This document shows positions 44,465 to 55,716 of a stretch of 64,000 bases of DNA, in pieces (position 1 is the stretch's first letter; each line of letters begins with the position of its first letter). The translations under genes and the position numbers were made by a program. The DNA lies in the NCBI GenBank assembly GCA_015227615.1, contig JAALGZ010000009.1, positions 1 through 64,000 on the forward strand. Reading direction: 5' to 3'. The DNA is from Labyrinthula sp. Ha. Taxonomy: Eukaryota; Sar; Bigyra; Labyrinthulida; Labyrinthulaceae. The notes beneath the pieces are model-generated. The model worked only from the letters and a program-made list of their open reading frames with translations. It made no database searches and was not told where the DNA came from.

Positions 44465-44669
44465 TGTTGAATATGAGTGAAATCTTATTTTTTAGTTATT
44501 AAAGTCTGCTTGGTACTACTTACTTTGTACTAGTTGTGCTACTTTAGTCTTTGGAACTTCGTTACCTTGTAGCACAACCAACTACCCTCATACGTCATAT
44601 CAGAAAAACCAAACTACCTTCACTTTGTATACTCACAAAACTAGCTTCCTAACTTGTACAATTTTAACA
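44465..44669 (-). repeat. 5' LTR of copia copy 2
   Basis: A 205-bp partner of 40105-40309, adjacent to the primer-binding site. At its right tip it shares one base with the solo LTR that the other LTR lacks. Confidence 0.93.
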
Positions 44670-44809
44670 ACCTGGCACATCAACATTGTTAAATGCGTTT
44701 ATCTGCTCTCTCAATTAACAGAACAGGCGTAACCTAGTAGTAAATTCTCAAAAAAACAAGTACTAAGACAGAGCTTTTACATTTAACTAACGCTTTAATA
44801 TATTATTGA

Positions 44810-46822
44810 TTATTCAATTACTATGTCAAGAACTTCTGAACAAGTATCAGACCATTGTGGTTCGACATCGAACAATGTTGAGTCTTCGTCAGGTAGAATC
44901 CACATTTCTCCTAGAGCAAGACTATCTGAATGATCCATATTGTGACAGTGACCAATCATTCTTCCAGGATATCTATCTGTATACATTCTAAAAAAGGTGT
45001 TTTCAGTCGCTGGTCTTCCTGTAGCTCCATTTACACAACCAGTGGCATCACAAGCACTAGTCAAAGTGTCTACAAAATCTCCAGCTTGATGATATCCACT
45101 TCCATCATCTGCTGCATTCTGTAGCTGGTAGTGGTTTACATGGATATGTAAAGGGTGATGGCCATGGTTCAGGTTGAACTGATACATATTTTGTACTCTC
45201 AACACAGTTAAGTTAAGAGCCTTGTCATCTGCGTAATATCCTCTAAAATAATCTCCATTGACATTAAATGGCGTAACTGTAAGGTTCATAGTATTCACGC
45301 CATTGTTCACTGGTGTTAGAAAATCAAAGTTCAATGTTTCTTCTCTAATTGTCGCTTTTATTTCTTCTGTGTAAGTTTCGTCAATGTGAGATGTGATCTC
45401 AACGTCATCGCCTCTCATATCAGGTAAGTATGCGGGCATACAAGCTTGGTTTTGAAAAGATAAATCTCCATCTATTGTTGATTCTGCAAGTTCCGAAAGG
45501 TCTTCTTGATTTAGCTCCGTTTTCACAACTTCAAACTGCAATACAGGAACACTGTGTTTTATGTATTCATCCTCAGCTCGGTTCGATTCTTCGGGTGTAT
45601 CCATTATCAGAGCGTAACTGTTATCTGTTCCTTCTGCGTCAAAGCTACATTTAAACAATATTTCAAATCTGTTTGCTGGTGCAGTCCATATTTTATTTCC
45701 AGCATCAAAATCAAGGTTTCTACTTTCTCTCAAGTAAACTCCATCCTTTGCAATCAACTTTGTTTCACAAACGGTGTCTTCTTGTTCTTCCAAAATACCA
45801 AAATCTCCTTCCTCGTCAGCAGATAGCGCAGTGTTTTTTCCAATCTTAAATTTAACGTCAGTCAAATCTGCTTCTTCATCAGTTCCACCAGCATAAAGAA
45901 ATGCAAATCTATACCACTCATTTGCAACCATAGTAATTTTTGGTCGTAAGAAACCATTGATCAAAGTATAATTTGTGTTTTCTTCCTCTAGTTGAATGTC
46001 AGATTCTAACTCTTCATTGTACTCAACTTTAAAGGTAGAGTCTTCAATGTTTTCTCTTGGGTAAACTCCGTTGATTGCATCAAACTGCCCTACATAACCA
46101 TGAGAAAGCTCAACTAATTTGGCAGGATATATTTTGGCAATTGTGAAAATATGTTGTTCTAGCTCCGAAACTAACTCAGAAATTTCAGTTCCATCATCGG
46201 AGGTTTCAACAACCAAAGGTCCAAAAGTTCCAGATCCGACTGTTAGTTCAGATACAGCTTCAATGTGAGGATGATACCAGTGAAAACCTCCTAAATGGTT
46301 TCCAGGTAGCTCGAACTGATATAGTCCACTATCACCTACATGAATTTCTCTCGAAGGATCATCTTGCATCGAATCAGAGCTAATGTGCAGTCCGTGTGTG
46401 TGGATATTAATACCCCAATGTGCTTCGTCCCACTCTGCTTCAGGGACTTGGTATTCATCTGTATCTTCCTGATAGTTAATATGTATGTTGTTAGTCAAGT
46501 TGATATGCACAGTCGCTCCTTTTTCCCATTGCCATATTGGTGAAGGGTTCCTAGGTGTGTATCCATCTATCGCATAAGTTTTCACTGTGATGTCAATAAA
46601 TTCTCCTTCAATGATGCTTTGAGAAGTTTGGTTCATAGCGGGTATAGTCTCCACTACGGTTCTGTATTCAAGTTGCATTGGATTATCAAGTGTTGTTGGA
46701 TTTTCTGAGCTCTTCCATATATCTAAAGGGCAATCAAGTAGATTAACTCCAATTTCTGTCTTTGAACAACTCTGTGCTTGAACAGTATACAACGCAACCC
46801 CAATAAATCCAGCTAGCTTCAT
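44810..46822 (-). CDS. Secreted multicopper oxidase, left-arm copy
   Basis: A 670-aa laccase/ferroxidase-type enzyme. The signal peptide spans about residues 1-16 (MKLAGFIGVALYTVQA). Three cupredoxin domains carry the copper ligands. NIHTHGLHIS (about 138-147) and HWYHPHIEA (about 180-188) form the first half of the trinuclear site. HHPLHIHVNH (about 553-562) and HCHNMDHSDSL (about 624-634) supply the type 1 copper and the rest. The position expected for an axial Met in CueO-like enzymes is Ala or Leu here, which in known laccases goes with higher redox potential. Many Asn-x-Ser/Thr sites suggest glycosylation. It is transcribed divergently from the 84-aa Cys-rich protein gene across 519 bp. 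The protein is identical to that of the right-arm copy. Confidence 0.95.
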   Translation of the reverse strand: MKLAGFIGVALYTVQAQSCSKTEIGVNLLDCPLDIWKSSENPTTLDNPMQLEYRTVVETIPAMNQTSQSIIEGEFIDITVKTYAIDGYTPRNPSPIWQWEKGATVHINLTNNIHINYQEDTDEYQVPEAEWDEAHWGINIHTHGLHISSDSMQDDPSREIHVGDSGLYQFELPGNHLGGFHWYHPHIEAVSELTVGSGTFGPLVVETSDDGTEISELVSELEQHIFTIAKIYPAKLVELSHGYVGQFDAINGVYPRENIEDSTFKVEYNEELESDIQLEEENTNYTLINGFLRPKITMVANEWYRFAFLYAGGTDEEADLTDVKFKIGKNTALSADEEGDFGILEEQEDTVCETKLIAKDGVYLRESRNLDFDAGNKIWTAPANRFEILFKCSFDAEGTDNSYALIMDTPEESNRAEDEYIKHSVPVLQFEVVKTELNQEDLSELAESTIDGDLSFQNQACMPAYLPDMRGDDVEITSHIDETYTEEIKATIREETLNFDFLTPVNNGVNTMNLTVTPFNVNGDYFRGYYADDKALNLTVLRVQNMYQFNLNHGHHPLHIHVNHYQLQNAADDGSGYHQAGDFVDTLTSACDATGCVNGATGRPATENTFFRMYTDRYPGRMIGHCHNMDHSDSLALGEMWILPDEDSTLFDVEPQWSDTCSEVLDIVIE

Positions 46823-47341
46823 ATTGTGTTTTATGTATTTAAATTTGATTTTGTTTTATGTGAACAAAAAACTTCGGAAGTCCGCGACGTAAACACCTAC
46901 CAAGAAAAGTTATAAAGTGATTTAGTAACCGTCGTTTTCGTCCGCAGGCGGACTTTTAAACTATCATAATTCATCTAACCAAATGCTGCTGCAGATAACC
47001 GAAATTGGAACACTTAAGAACTAGGAATAAGTGTTTACGCTCGGATCTCCCGCTGCTTACCGATGAATACAGTGAAACCCGACATTCTTCATTTTCAGTG
47101 CATCATTTTTCCCATTTTATGTTATGGTAATGCTGTATTTTTTTCAACAAACATATTCTTAAACGGAAGAAAGAAAACGAAAGAAATCAACCAGATGAAT
47201 ACGTTCAAAATAAAGATACAACCTTGATAAAAACCGGAGAGTTATGAGGACTGCTATTCAGACTTACGACTCAACGTGGAGGAAAGTGACAGAGGTATCT
47301 ATACTAATGATATCAAAACTATATAACAAAAAGAGGCAAAG
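46823..47341. promoter_or_regulatory. Shared divergent promoter region, left arm
   Basis: 519 bp between the starts of the MCO (minus) and Cys-rich protein (plus) genes. It contains a perfect 14-bp palindrome at 46940-46953 and another copy of its half-site at 46880-46885. Such sites suggest joint control of both genes, but the factor is unknown. Confidence 0.5.
46940..46953. promoter_or_regulatory. Palindromic candidate operator GTCCGCAGGCGGAC
   Basis: Half-sites GTCCGC and GCGGAC are separated by two bases, in otherwise AT-rich DNA about 120 bp upstream of the MCO start. A third GTCCGC lies at 46880. The everted/inverted CCG spacing resembles sites of dimeric zinc-cluster or similar regulators. 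The mirror copy is at 53228-53241. Confidence 0.4.
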
Positions 47342-47596
47342 ATGAAGGTTTTATTCGTTGCGGGAATGGCGGCTTTAGTACAACTTACTAGCGGACAAAC
47401 AATGGAAGGTTGTGTTTTATGTTGTTCAAATATGTTTCAAGGATTCGAAGAAAGTATAGAGAAATGTGTGAGTGGTTGTAGTAAATGTGAAAACGATGAT
47501 TGGACACTGGTTGATTGTGATGGAGATGATGTTTGTGAGACAGGTGTTAGATATATGCAGTTTCATAAGTGCTATAATGTTATTTCAAATCACTAA
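47342..47596 (+). CDS. Small secreted cysteine-rich protein, left-arm copy
   Basis: An 84-aa protein without a recognised family. The signal peptide spans about residues 1-18 (MKVLFVAGMAALVQLTSG). The mature part of about 66 residues has nine cysteines in clustered pairs (CVLCC, CVSGCSKC, DCDGDDVC, then HKC), plus acidic residues. This could be a disulfide-knotted peptide or a metal-binding peptide. An odd number of cysteines means one is free or makes an intermolecular bond. It is paired divergently with the multicopper oxidase and duplicated with it, so a joint job at the cell surface is plausible (inference). Confidence 0.75.
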   Translation: MKVLFVAGMAALVQLTSGQTMEGCVLCCSNMFQGFEESIEKCVSGCSKCENDDWTLVDCDGDDVCETGVRYMQFHKCYNVISNH

Positions 47597-49700
47597 ATTG
47601 TAAAAAAGTATAGTTTTATTATTGGATAGAGTATTCAATTAATTTGCCATTTATCATATAAGTTCTTTTTTACTCAAGGGGTAGTTATTAGAACCCATCA
47701 GAAACTGCACCAGTTGAATAAGAACGTGAAACGAGTTTCTATTTCTTACAAGTAATAAATATAGTTATATTATCATCTTTCCATGTTTTTCAACAGGTTG
47801 CTCAATTTTCCACCTTTCTTGAAGTGTCTTTACTCTTTCCTTGGACGATCAAATATGCCAATTACTTCTCTCAAATATTAATTTGCAAACTATACTCAAG
47901 CAGCCGAACTAATAATATAAATATATATAATTGAACTCATGTCTGTAGGTTTTGAATTATTTATTGTCTACTCTATTTATTTTTCTCTTAAATGTCTTTT
48001 TTTGTTTCTCGTGTAGTTCACTTTAATGCTTTCTGTTGCTTGTTAAGCAGGAAACTTCAACTCATAGCTAAATCACAAACTAAAGAAATCTCTATAAGTT
48101 CCAAAAGAAAATCTGTTCAGATGAATTTTGAAATTTATTTTGTAACAAAGCTTTATTTTCAGTTCATGAGTTATGACAGAATTGATGCTACAAATAATAA
48201 TGTATTTCGACGACAACTTTTACCCATACATGTAGAAGAACGTGCATTTAAAGTAAGGATCTCGGACTTTAAACTCATTATGGAGCTAAAAATTTTATTT
48301 TCGATAATATATCTTGGAAACCACCGGCATTTCCGTTGGGCTGCTCTACATCCGATACTTTTCCCAATTGTGCTTTTTTGTTGTTTGCAAAAATATGCTA
48401 ATATATTCGCAATGTATTGAACTCAGCTTTGCCCTTTAATGAAGTCAAAATGATTCACTTTCAATTCTCTTAAGGAGTTCACCTTTCTAACTTTCAACAT
48501 ATTTTATTTTATGATACGTCAATGTGTATACACTTAGAAGTTGAGACTTTGGAACACCTTCCGAGCATTAAAGATCATGGGTAAAGGGATGTAGCAGCTT
48601 AAATACAAGCATTGTTTTCTACTATAAGCCTCCACAACTAATGTACTTACTAATAAATACTCATGTTACATAGGTTTACGAACTTCAAAGAAGAAACAAC
48701 AATTCCGGTGTTATCTAAATTCATACACAGCGTAAAGTTGCTGCCAGCGTGGCTTATCACATATCTACGGGTCTTTATGGAATCTAAATTTACTAATTAC
48801 TTCTGGTACTTGTCAAAAATAGTAGATCTTAAGTTTAACAAAAACCTTCCTGGTATGTAAAGTATTTCCCATTATGTCAAAGTCGCTGTTTTATTAAGAG
48901 TCTAGCCCATGTTGGTACTTCATTATTAAAACCCAAGGGATTTTGAAATTGATTGAGAATTTTCTTGCTTCTAGTTTGGTATAAAAAATAAGGTAAGCAT
49001 GTGCTACACATGATCATACTTGGGGTCGCAGGTAAGGTAGAATTTAAACGAGTCTTTAAGAGTTTGGTGAACGATCCAATGAAATTGAAAAATCTACGAG
49101 AAAGTGTTGGTAAGAACCGGTAAATTTAGAGTATATGACGAATGAATGACCAATCTTACACACGGAAAACACACATCGACCATCACTTTAATTTTAGTCG
49201 CAGATCATTACCATAGCAGGACTGAGTTTAGAACCAAGCAATAGTTTTAGGGTAGTATCGTTACACTAGTTCTTCTCCTCAACACACAAGGATGTCGCAG
49301 AAGCAATGTATTTCATAACTTACGTGTCACATAGTAGTTCCTTAGAAACCTTTCAGTAATATTTGGAGAAGTTTCTGAGAATTAGAAATGCCCACCTAGA
49401 GCTAGGGACGTCAAAGTTCTGTCGTGTAGAGAAATCTTCTCGTCCGACAGGAAGAAGATTTTAGATCGTATGTGTATGTTACGAAAATAATAGTTTTCCC
49501 GTTCTATTAACCTAAAATCAAGATTAGAAAAGAGCCAATAACAATTAATCTACAATCTAGAGATTCTGGAAAAGTCTTGAGAATCCAGATTGGTATCACT
49601 AGTAAGAATTTACCAAGAATTTTGGATTAAAGACTCTCTGAATGGAAAATTTCTTAGACAATTATTAAGGCTTCAAAAGAAGAGTGAGGGATTATAACTA
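47597..49700. other. Non-coding part of the left arm
   Basis: About 2.1 kb with two open frames (47992-48420 and 48663-48860). These lack motifs and look like chance, although both are intact in the mirror arm, as expected from the recent duplication. Nothing else is recognised. Confidence 0.5.
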
Positions 49701-50480
49701 GAATAACAAAATTCAAATTCTGAAAATAAATTTTATGAGAAACCGCCCTTAAAAGAATAGATAGGTCTACTCAGATTGTTACTCTTAGAAAGCGGTATGT
49801 ACTTCATAATAGAATTGAAAAGACTAAGAATTAAGCACTTCTACATTGCAAGAACTACCTTTTCAAACAAGATTGAGTCATTGATACTAAAAAGGTTGAT
49901 ATTAAATGTTACATCAATATTAAACTTTCAATCATTTGGTCCGCTTCAACTTTGGTTATTTAGATCCATGATATGATTCGATCATTAGACACTTAGTTCA
50001 GGGAAACAGAGTAGACAACCTTGCTAAAATTTTCTGCACGTAGTATTATCGGATGCAAAGGGGTACTATAAGAAGTAGCTAAATGTTCGTAGATAACTGT
50101 CCTGCTTCTTGACAATTTGTCTACATAAACTTATGAACAATTTGAATTTCAACTTATAGTCTGGGTTTGTAGCCTAAACGACTTATTAAAATCATCGATT
50201 AAACCAGTTGAATACGAGTGTTGTGCTAAGGGAGATAATTTTCACATTATAGCGCTTTCCCATTTGCATTAAATTTTTCTGTCATGGAGGAAATTTATGA
50301 AAACTTCATTTTGTTAGCACTAAATTATGCCTTGGACATTAATATGACGAACTCTCTTGTGATATTCTGCTTTTTGATGTCAGAGCGGCTAAACACAAAA
50401 AATAAAAGTTTAAGAGTATGGGTCTTGAGTATTTAATTTCACTCATGTCTTGGGCAATTTTCAGAATATCATTTTTTTAA
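49701..50480. other. Unique 780-bp spacer of the inverted repeat
   Basis: This sequence is present once and is not self-complementary between its ends. It separates the two arms; pairing stops at 49700 and resumes at 50481. It contains no convincing gene. Confidence 0.85.
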
Positions 50481-52584
50481 TAGTTGTAATCCCTCACTCT
50501 TCTTTTGAAGCCTTAATAATTGTCTAAGAAATTTTCCATTCAGAGAATCTTTAATCCAAAATTCTTGGAAAATTCTTACTAGTGATACCAATCTGGATTC
50601 TCAAGACTTTTCCAGAACCTCTAGATTGTAGATTAATTGTTATTGGCTCTTTTCTAATCTTGATTTTAGGTTAATAGAACGGGAAAACTATTATTTTCGT
50701 AACATACACATACGATCTAAAATCTTCTTCCTGTCGGACGAGAAGATTTCTCTACACGACAGAACTTTGACGTCCCTAGCTCTAGGTGGGCATTTCTAAT
50801 TCTCAGAAACTTCTCCAAATATTACTGAAAGGTTTCTAAGGAACTACTATGTGACACGTAAGTTATGAAACACATTGCTTCTGCGACATCCTTGTGTGTT
50901 GAGGAGAAGAACTAGTGTAACGATACTACCCTAAAACTATTGCTTGGTTCTAAACTCAGTCCTGCTATGGTAATGATCTGCGACTAAAATTAAAGTGATG
51001 GTCGATGTGTGTTTTCCGTGTGTAAGATTGGTCATTCATTCGTCATATACTCTAAATTTACCGGTTCTTACCAACACTTTCTCGTAGATTTTTCAATTTC
51101 ATTGGATCGTTCACCAAACTCTTAAAGACTCGTTTAAATTCTACCTTACCTGCGACCCCAAGTATGATCATGTGTAGCACATGCTTACCTTATTTTTTAT
51201 ACCAAACTAGAAGCAAGAAAATTCTCAATCAATTTCAAAATCCCTTGGGTTTTAATAATGAAGTACCAACATGGGCTAGACTCTTAATAAAACAGCGACT
51301 TTGACATAATGGGAAATACTTTACATACCAGGAAGGTTTTTGTTAAACTTAAGATCTACTATTTTTGACAAGTACCAGAAGTAATTAGTAAATTTAGATT
51401 CCATAAAGACCCGTAGATATGTGATAAGCCACGCTGGCAGCAACTTTACGCTGTGTATGAATTTAGATAACACCGGAATTGTTGTTTCTTCTTTGAAGTT
51501 CGTAAACCTATGTAACATGAGTATTTATTAGTAAGTACATTAGTTGTGGAGGCTTATAGTAGAAAACAATGCTTGTATTTAAGCTGCTACATCCCTTTAC
51601 CCATGATCTTTAATGCTCGGAAGGTGTTCCAAAGTCTCAACTTCTAAGTGTATACACATTGACGTATCATAAAATAAAATATGTTGAAAGTTAGAAAGGT
51701 GAACTCCTTAAGAGAATTGAAAGTGAATCATTTTGACTTCATTAAAGGGCAAAGCTGAGTTCAATACATTGCGAATATATTAGCATATTTTTGCAAACAA
51801 CAAAAAAGCACAATTGGGAAAAGTATCGGATGTAGAGCAGCCCAACGGAAATGCCGGTGGTTTCCAAGATATATTATCGAAAATAAAATTTTTAGCTCCA
51901 TAATGAGTTTAAAGTCCGAGATCCTTACTTTAAATGCACGTTCTTCTACATGTATGGGTAAAAGTTGTCGTCGAAATACATTATTATTTGTAGCATCAAT
52001 TCTGTCATAACTCATGAACTGAAAATAAAGCTTTGTTACAAAATAAATTTCAAAATTCATCTGAACAGATTTTCTTTTGGAACTTATAGAGATTTCTTTA
52101 GTTTGTGATTTAGCTATGAGTTGAAGTTTCCTGCTTAACAAGCAACAGAAAGCATTAAAGTGAACTACACGAGAAACAAAAAAAGACATTTAAGAGAAAA
52201 ATAAATAGAGTAGACAATAAATAATTCAAAACCTACAGACATGAGTTCAATTATATATATTTATATTATTAGTTCGGCTGCTTGAGTATAGTTTGCAAAT
52301 TAATATTTGAGAGAAGTAATTGGCATATTTGATCGTCCAAGGAAAGAGTAAAGACACTTCAAGAAAGGTGGAAAATTGAGCAACCTGTTGAAAAACATGG
52401 AAAGATGATAATATAACTATATTTATTACTTGTAAGAAATAGAAACTCGTTTCACGTTCTTATTCAACTGGTGCAGTTTCTGATGGGTTCTAATAACTAC
52501 CCCTTGAGTAAAAAAGAACTTATATGATAAATGGCAAATTAATTGAATACTCTATCCAATAATAAAACTATACTTTTTTACAAT
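50481..52584. other. Non-coding part of the right arm
   Basis: Mirror of 47597-49700. Only motif-free open frames are present (51321-51518 and 51761-52189 on the minus strand, identical to the left-arm ones). Confidence 0.5.
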
Positions 52585-52839
52585 TTAGTGATTTGAAATA
52601 ACATTATAGCACTTATGAAACTGCATATATCTAACACCTGTCTCACAAACATCATCTCCATCACAATCAACCAGTGTCCAATCATCGTTTTCACATTTAC
52701 TACAACCACTCACACATTTCTCTATACTTTCTTCGAATCCTTGAAACATATTTGAACAACATAAAACACAACCTTCCATTGTTTGTCCGCTAGTAAGTTG
52801 TACTAAAGCCGCCATTCCCGCAACGAATAAAACCTTCAT
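52585..52839 (-). CDS. Small secreted cysteine-rich protein, right-arm copy
   Basis: 84 aa, identical in sequence to the product of 47342-47596: signal peptide, then nine cysteines in clustered pairs. It is divergent from the right-arm MCO across the mirror-image 519-bp promoter region. Identity over the whole protein shows that the duplication is recent or that the arms are being kept alike by gene conversion. Confidence 0.75.
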   Translation of the reverse strand: MKVLFVAGMAALVQLTSGQTMEGCVLCCSNMFQGFEESIEKCVSGCSKCENDDWTLVDCDGDDVCETGVRYMQFHKCYNVISNH

Positions 52840-53358
52840 CTTTGCCTCTTTTTGTTATATAGTTTTGATATCATTAGTATAGATACCTCTGTCACTTTCC
52901 TCCACGTTGAGTCGTAAGTCTGAATAGCAGTCCTCATAACTCTCCGGTTTTTATCAAGGTTGTATCTTTATTTTGAACGTATTCATCTGGTTGATTTCTT
53001 TCGTTTTCTTTCTTCCGTTTAAGAATATGTTTGTTGAAAAAAATACAGCATTACCATAACATAAAATGGGAAAAATGATGCACTGAAAATGAAGAATGTC
53101 GGGTTTCACTGTATTCATCGGTAAGCAGCGGGAGATCCGAGCGTAAACACTTATTCCTAGTTCTTAAGTGTTCCAATTTCGGTTATCTGCAGCAGCATTT
53201 GGTTAGATGAATTATGATAGTTTAAAAGTCCGCCTGCGGACGAAAACGACGGTTACTAAATCACTTTATAACTTTTCTTGGTAGGTGTTTACGTCGCGGA
53301 CTTCCGAAGTTTTTTGTTCACATAAAACAGAATCAAATTTAAATACATAAAACACAAT
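52840..53358. promoter_or_regulatory. Shared divergent promoter region, right arm
   Basis: Mirror of 46823-47341, including the GTCCGC/GCGGAC palindrome at 53228-53241. It differs from the left copy at about one base in the part compared next to the MCO start. Confidence 0.5.
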
Positions 53359-55371
53359 ATGAAGCTAGCTGGATTTATTGGGGTTGCGTTGTATACTGTT
53401 CAAGCACAGAGTTGTTCAAAGACAGAAATTGGAGTTAATCTACTTGATTGCCCTTTAGATATATGGAAGAGCTCAGAAAATCCAACAACACTTGATAATC
53501 CAATGCAACTTGAATACAGAACCGTAGTGGAGACTATACCCGCTATGAACCAAACTTCTCAAAGCATCATTGAAGGAGAATTTATTGACATCACAGTGAA
53601 AACTTATGCGATAGATGGATACACACCTAGGAACCCTTCACCAATATGGCAATGGGAAAAAGGAGCGACTGTGCATATCAACTTGACTAACAACATACAT
53701 ATTAACTATCAGGAAGATACAGATGAATACCAAGTCCCTGAAGCAGAGTGGGACGAAGCACATTGGGGTATTAATATCCACACACACGGACTGCACATTA
53801 GCTCTGATTCGATGCAAGATGATCCTTCGAGAGAAATTCATGTAGGTGATAGTGGACTATATCAGTTCGAGCTACCTGGAAACCATTTAGGAGGTTTTCA
53901 CTGGTATCATCCTCACATTGAAGCTGTATCTGAACTAACAGTCGGATCTGGAACTTTTGGACCTTTGGTTGTTGAAACCTCCGATGATGGAACTGAAATT
54001 TCTGAGTTAGTTTCGGAGCTAGAACAACATATTTTCACAATTGCCAAAATATATCCTGCCAAATTAGTTGAGCTTTCTCATGGTTATGTAGGGCAGTTTG
54101 ATGCAATCAACGGAGTTTACCCAAGAGAAAACATTGAAGACTCTACCTTTAAAGTTGAGTACAATGAAGAGTTAGAATCTGACATTCAACTAGAGGAAGA
54201 AAACACAAATTATACTTTGATCAATGGTTTCTTACGACCAAAAATTACTATGGTTGCAAATGAGTGGTATAGATTTGCATTTCTTTATGCTGGTGGAACT
54301 GATGAAGAAGCAGATTTGACTGACGTTAAATTTAAGATTGGAAAAAACACTGCGCTATCTGCTGACGAGGAAGGAGATTTTGGTATTTTGGAAGAACAAG
54401 AAGACACCGTTTGTGAAACAAAGTTGATTGCAAAGGATGGAGTTTACTTGAGAGAAAGTAGAAACCTTGATTTTGATGCTGGAAATAAAATATGGACTGC
54501 ACCAGCAAACAGATTTGAAATATTGTTTAAATGTAGCTTTGACGCAGAAGGAACAGATAACAGTTACGCTCTGATAATGGATACACCCGAAGAATCGAAC
54601 CGAGCTGAGGATGAATACATAAAACACAGTGTTCCTGTATTGCAGTTTGAAGTTGTGAAAACGGAGCTAAATCAAGAAGACCTTTCGGAACTTGCAGAAT
54701 CAACAATAGATGGAGATTTATCTTTTCAAAACCAAGCTTGTATGCCCGCATACTTACCTGATATGAGAGGCGATGACGTTGAGATCACATCTCACATTGA
54801 CGAAACTTACACAGAAGAAATAAAAGCGACAATTAGAGAAGAAACATTGAACTTTGATTTTCTAACACCAGTGAACAATGGCGTGAATACTATGAACCTT
54901 ACAGTTACGCCATTTAATGTCAATGGAGATTATTTTAGAGGATATTACGCAGATGACAAGGCTCTTAACTTAACTGTGTTGAGAGTACAAAATATGTATC
55001 AGTTCAACCTGAACCATGGCCATCACCCTTTACATATCCATGTAAACCACTACCAGCTACAGAATGCAGCAGATGATGGAAGTGGATATCATCAAGCTGG
55101 AGATTTTGTAGACACTTTGACTAGTGCTTGTGATGCCACTGGTTGTGTAAATGGAGCTACAGGAAGACCAGCGACTGAAAACACCTTTTTTAGAATGTAT
55201 ACAGATAGATATCCTGGAAGAATGATTGGTCACTGTCACAATATGGATCATTCAGATAGTCTTGCTCTAGGAGAAATGTGGATTCTACCTGACGAAGACT
55301 CAACATTGTTCGATGTCGAACCACAATGGTCTGATACTTGTTCAGAAGTTCTTGACATAGTAATTGAATAA
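53359..55371 (+). CDS. Secreted multicopper oxidase, right-arm copy
   Basis: 670 aa, identical to the product of 44810-46822. All ten copper-binding His and the type 1 Cys are present (NIHTHGLHIS, HWYHPHIEA, HHPLHIHVNH, HCHNMDH). With the interrupted copy at 27536-29569 this makes three MCO loci in 28 kb, two of them intact. Doubling of the gene could raise enzyme dose. The likely substrates (iron, manganese or phenolics) cannot be told from the sequence, and no ferric permease gene is in the window. Confidence 0.95.
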   Translation: MKLAGFIGVALYTVQAQSCSKTEIGVNLLDCPLDIWKSSENPTTLDNPMQLEYRTVVETIPAMNQTSQSIIEGEFIDITVKTYAIDGYTPRNPSPIWQWEKGATVHINLTNNIHINYQEDTDEYQVPEAEWDEAHWGINIHTHGLHISSDSMQDDPSREIHVGDSGLYQFELPGNHLGGFHWYHPHIEAVSELTVGSGTFGPLVVETSDDGTEISELVSELEQHIFTIAKIYPAKLVELSHGYVGQFDAINGVYPRENIEDSTFKVEYNEELESDIQLEEENTNYTLINGFLRPKITMVANEWYRFAFLYAGGTDEEADLTDVKFKIGKNTALSADEEGDFGILEEQEDTVCETKLIAKDGVYLRESRNLDFDAGNKIWTAPANRFEILFKCSFDAEGTDNSYALIMDTPEESNRAEDEYIKHSVPVLQFEVVKTELNQEDLSELAESTIDGDLSFQNQACMPAYLPDMRGDDVEITSHIDETYTEEIKATIREETLNFDFLTPVNNGVNTMNLTVTPFNVNGDYFRGYYADDKALNLTVLRVQNMYQFNLNHGHHPLHIHVNHYQLQNAADDGSGYHQAGDFVDTLTSACDATGCVNGATGRPATENTFFRMYTDRYPGRMIGHCHNMDHSDSLALGEMWILPDEDSTLFDVEPQWSDTCSEVLDIVIE

Positions 55372-55511
55372 TCAATAATATATTAAAGCGTTAGTTAAAT
55401 GTAAAAGCTCTGTCTTAGTACTTGTTTTTTTGAGAATTTACTACTAGGTTACGCCTGTTCTGTTAATTGAGAGAGCAGATAAACGCATTTAACAATGTTG
55501 ATGTGCCAGGT

Positions 55512-55716
55512 TGTTAAAATTGTACAAGCTAGGAAGCTGGTTTTGTGAGTATACAAAGTGAAGGTAGTTTGGTTTTTCTGATATGACGTATGAGGGTAGT
55601 TGGTTGTGGTACAAGGTAACGAAGGTTAAAAGACTAAAGTAGCACAACTAGTACAAAGTAAGTAGTACCAAGCAGACTTTAATAACTAAAAAATAATATC
55701 TCATTCATATTCAACA
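55512..55716 (+). repeat. Solo LTR of the copy-2 copia family
   Basis: A 205-bp LTR at exactly the mirror position of the full element in the left arm, with the same flanking pentamers (CAGGT and TAGGT, the complements of ACCTG and ACCTA). Its sequence follows the left LTR of copy 2 for nearly all its length but carries the right-LTR base at the last distinguishing site, plus about four private changes. This is the signature of LTR-LTR recombination that removed the interior. Confidence 0.93.

Larger units (their letters stand above)
40105..44669 (-). mobile_element. Ty1/copia LTR retrotransposon, broken (copy 2)
   Basis: A 4,565-bp minus-strand element with 205-bp LTRs. It has the same order of parts as copy 1: Gag-like region with CCHC knuckle (CYKCNQKGHFKINC), protease core (DSGA), integrase, RT (YVDD) and RNase H. 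Its proteins are close relatives of those of copy 1, but the LTRs are distinct, so the two are sister families. It is broken in several places, roughly half a dozen. The LTRs differ at about six of 205 positions, making it older than copy 1. The flanking pentamers ACCTA and ACCTG match at four of five bases. It lies inside the left arm of the inverted repeat. Confidence 0.93.
39646..49700 (+). repeat. Left arm of a large inverted repeat
   Basis: The arm is the reverse complement of 50481-56175. Paired positions sum to 100181 for 44465-49700 and to 95821 for 39646-40104. The 4,360-bp offset is exactly the copia interior plus one LTR. Sampled stretches match at about 99% or better, and all predicted proteins are identical. 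The arm carries a copia element, an MCO gene, a small Cys-rich protein gene and about 2.1 kb of non-coding DNA. The outer junction is near GAAAGGTTC, and no target duplication is seen. Confidence 0.95.

Noticed and set aside
47992-48420. 142-aa open frame present in both inverted-repeat arms
   Set aside because: Its identity in both arms only reflects the recent duplication. Composition is rich in Phe, Ile and Lys like translated AT-rich DNA, and there is no motif.
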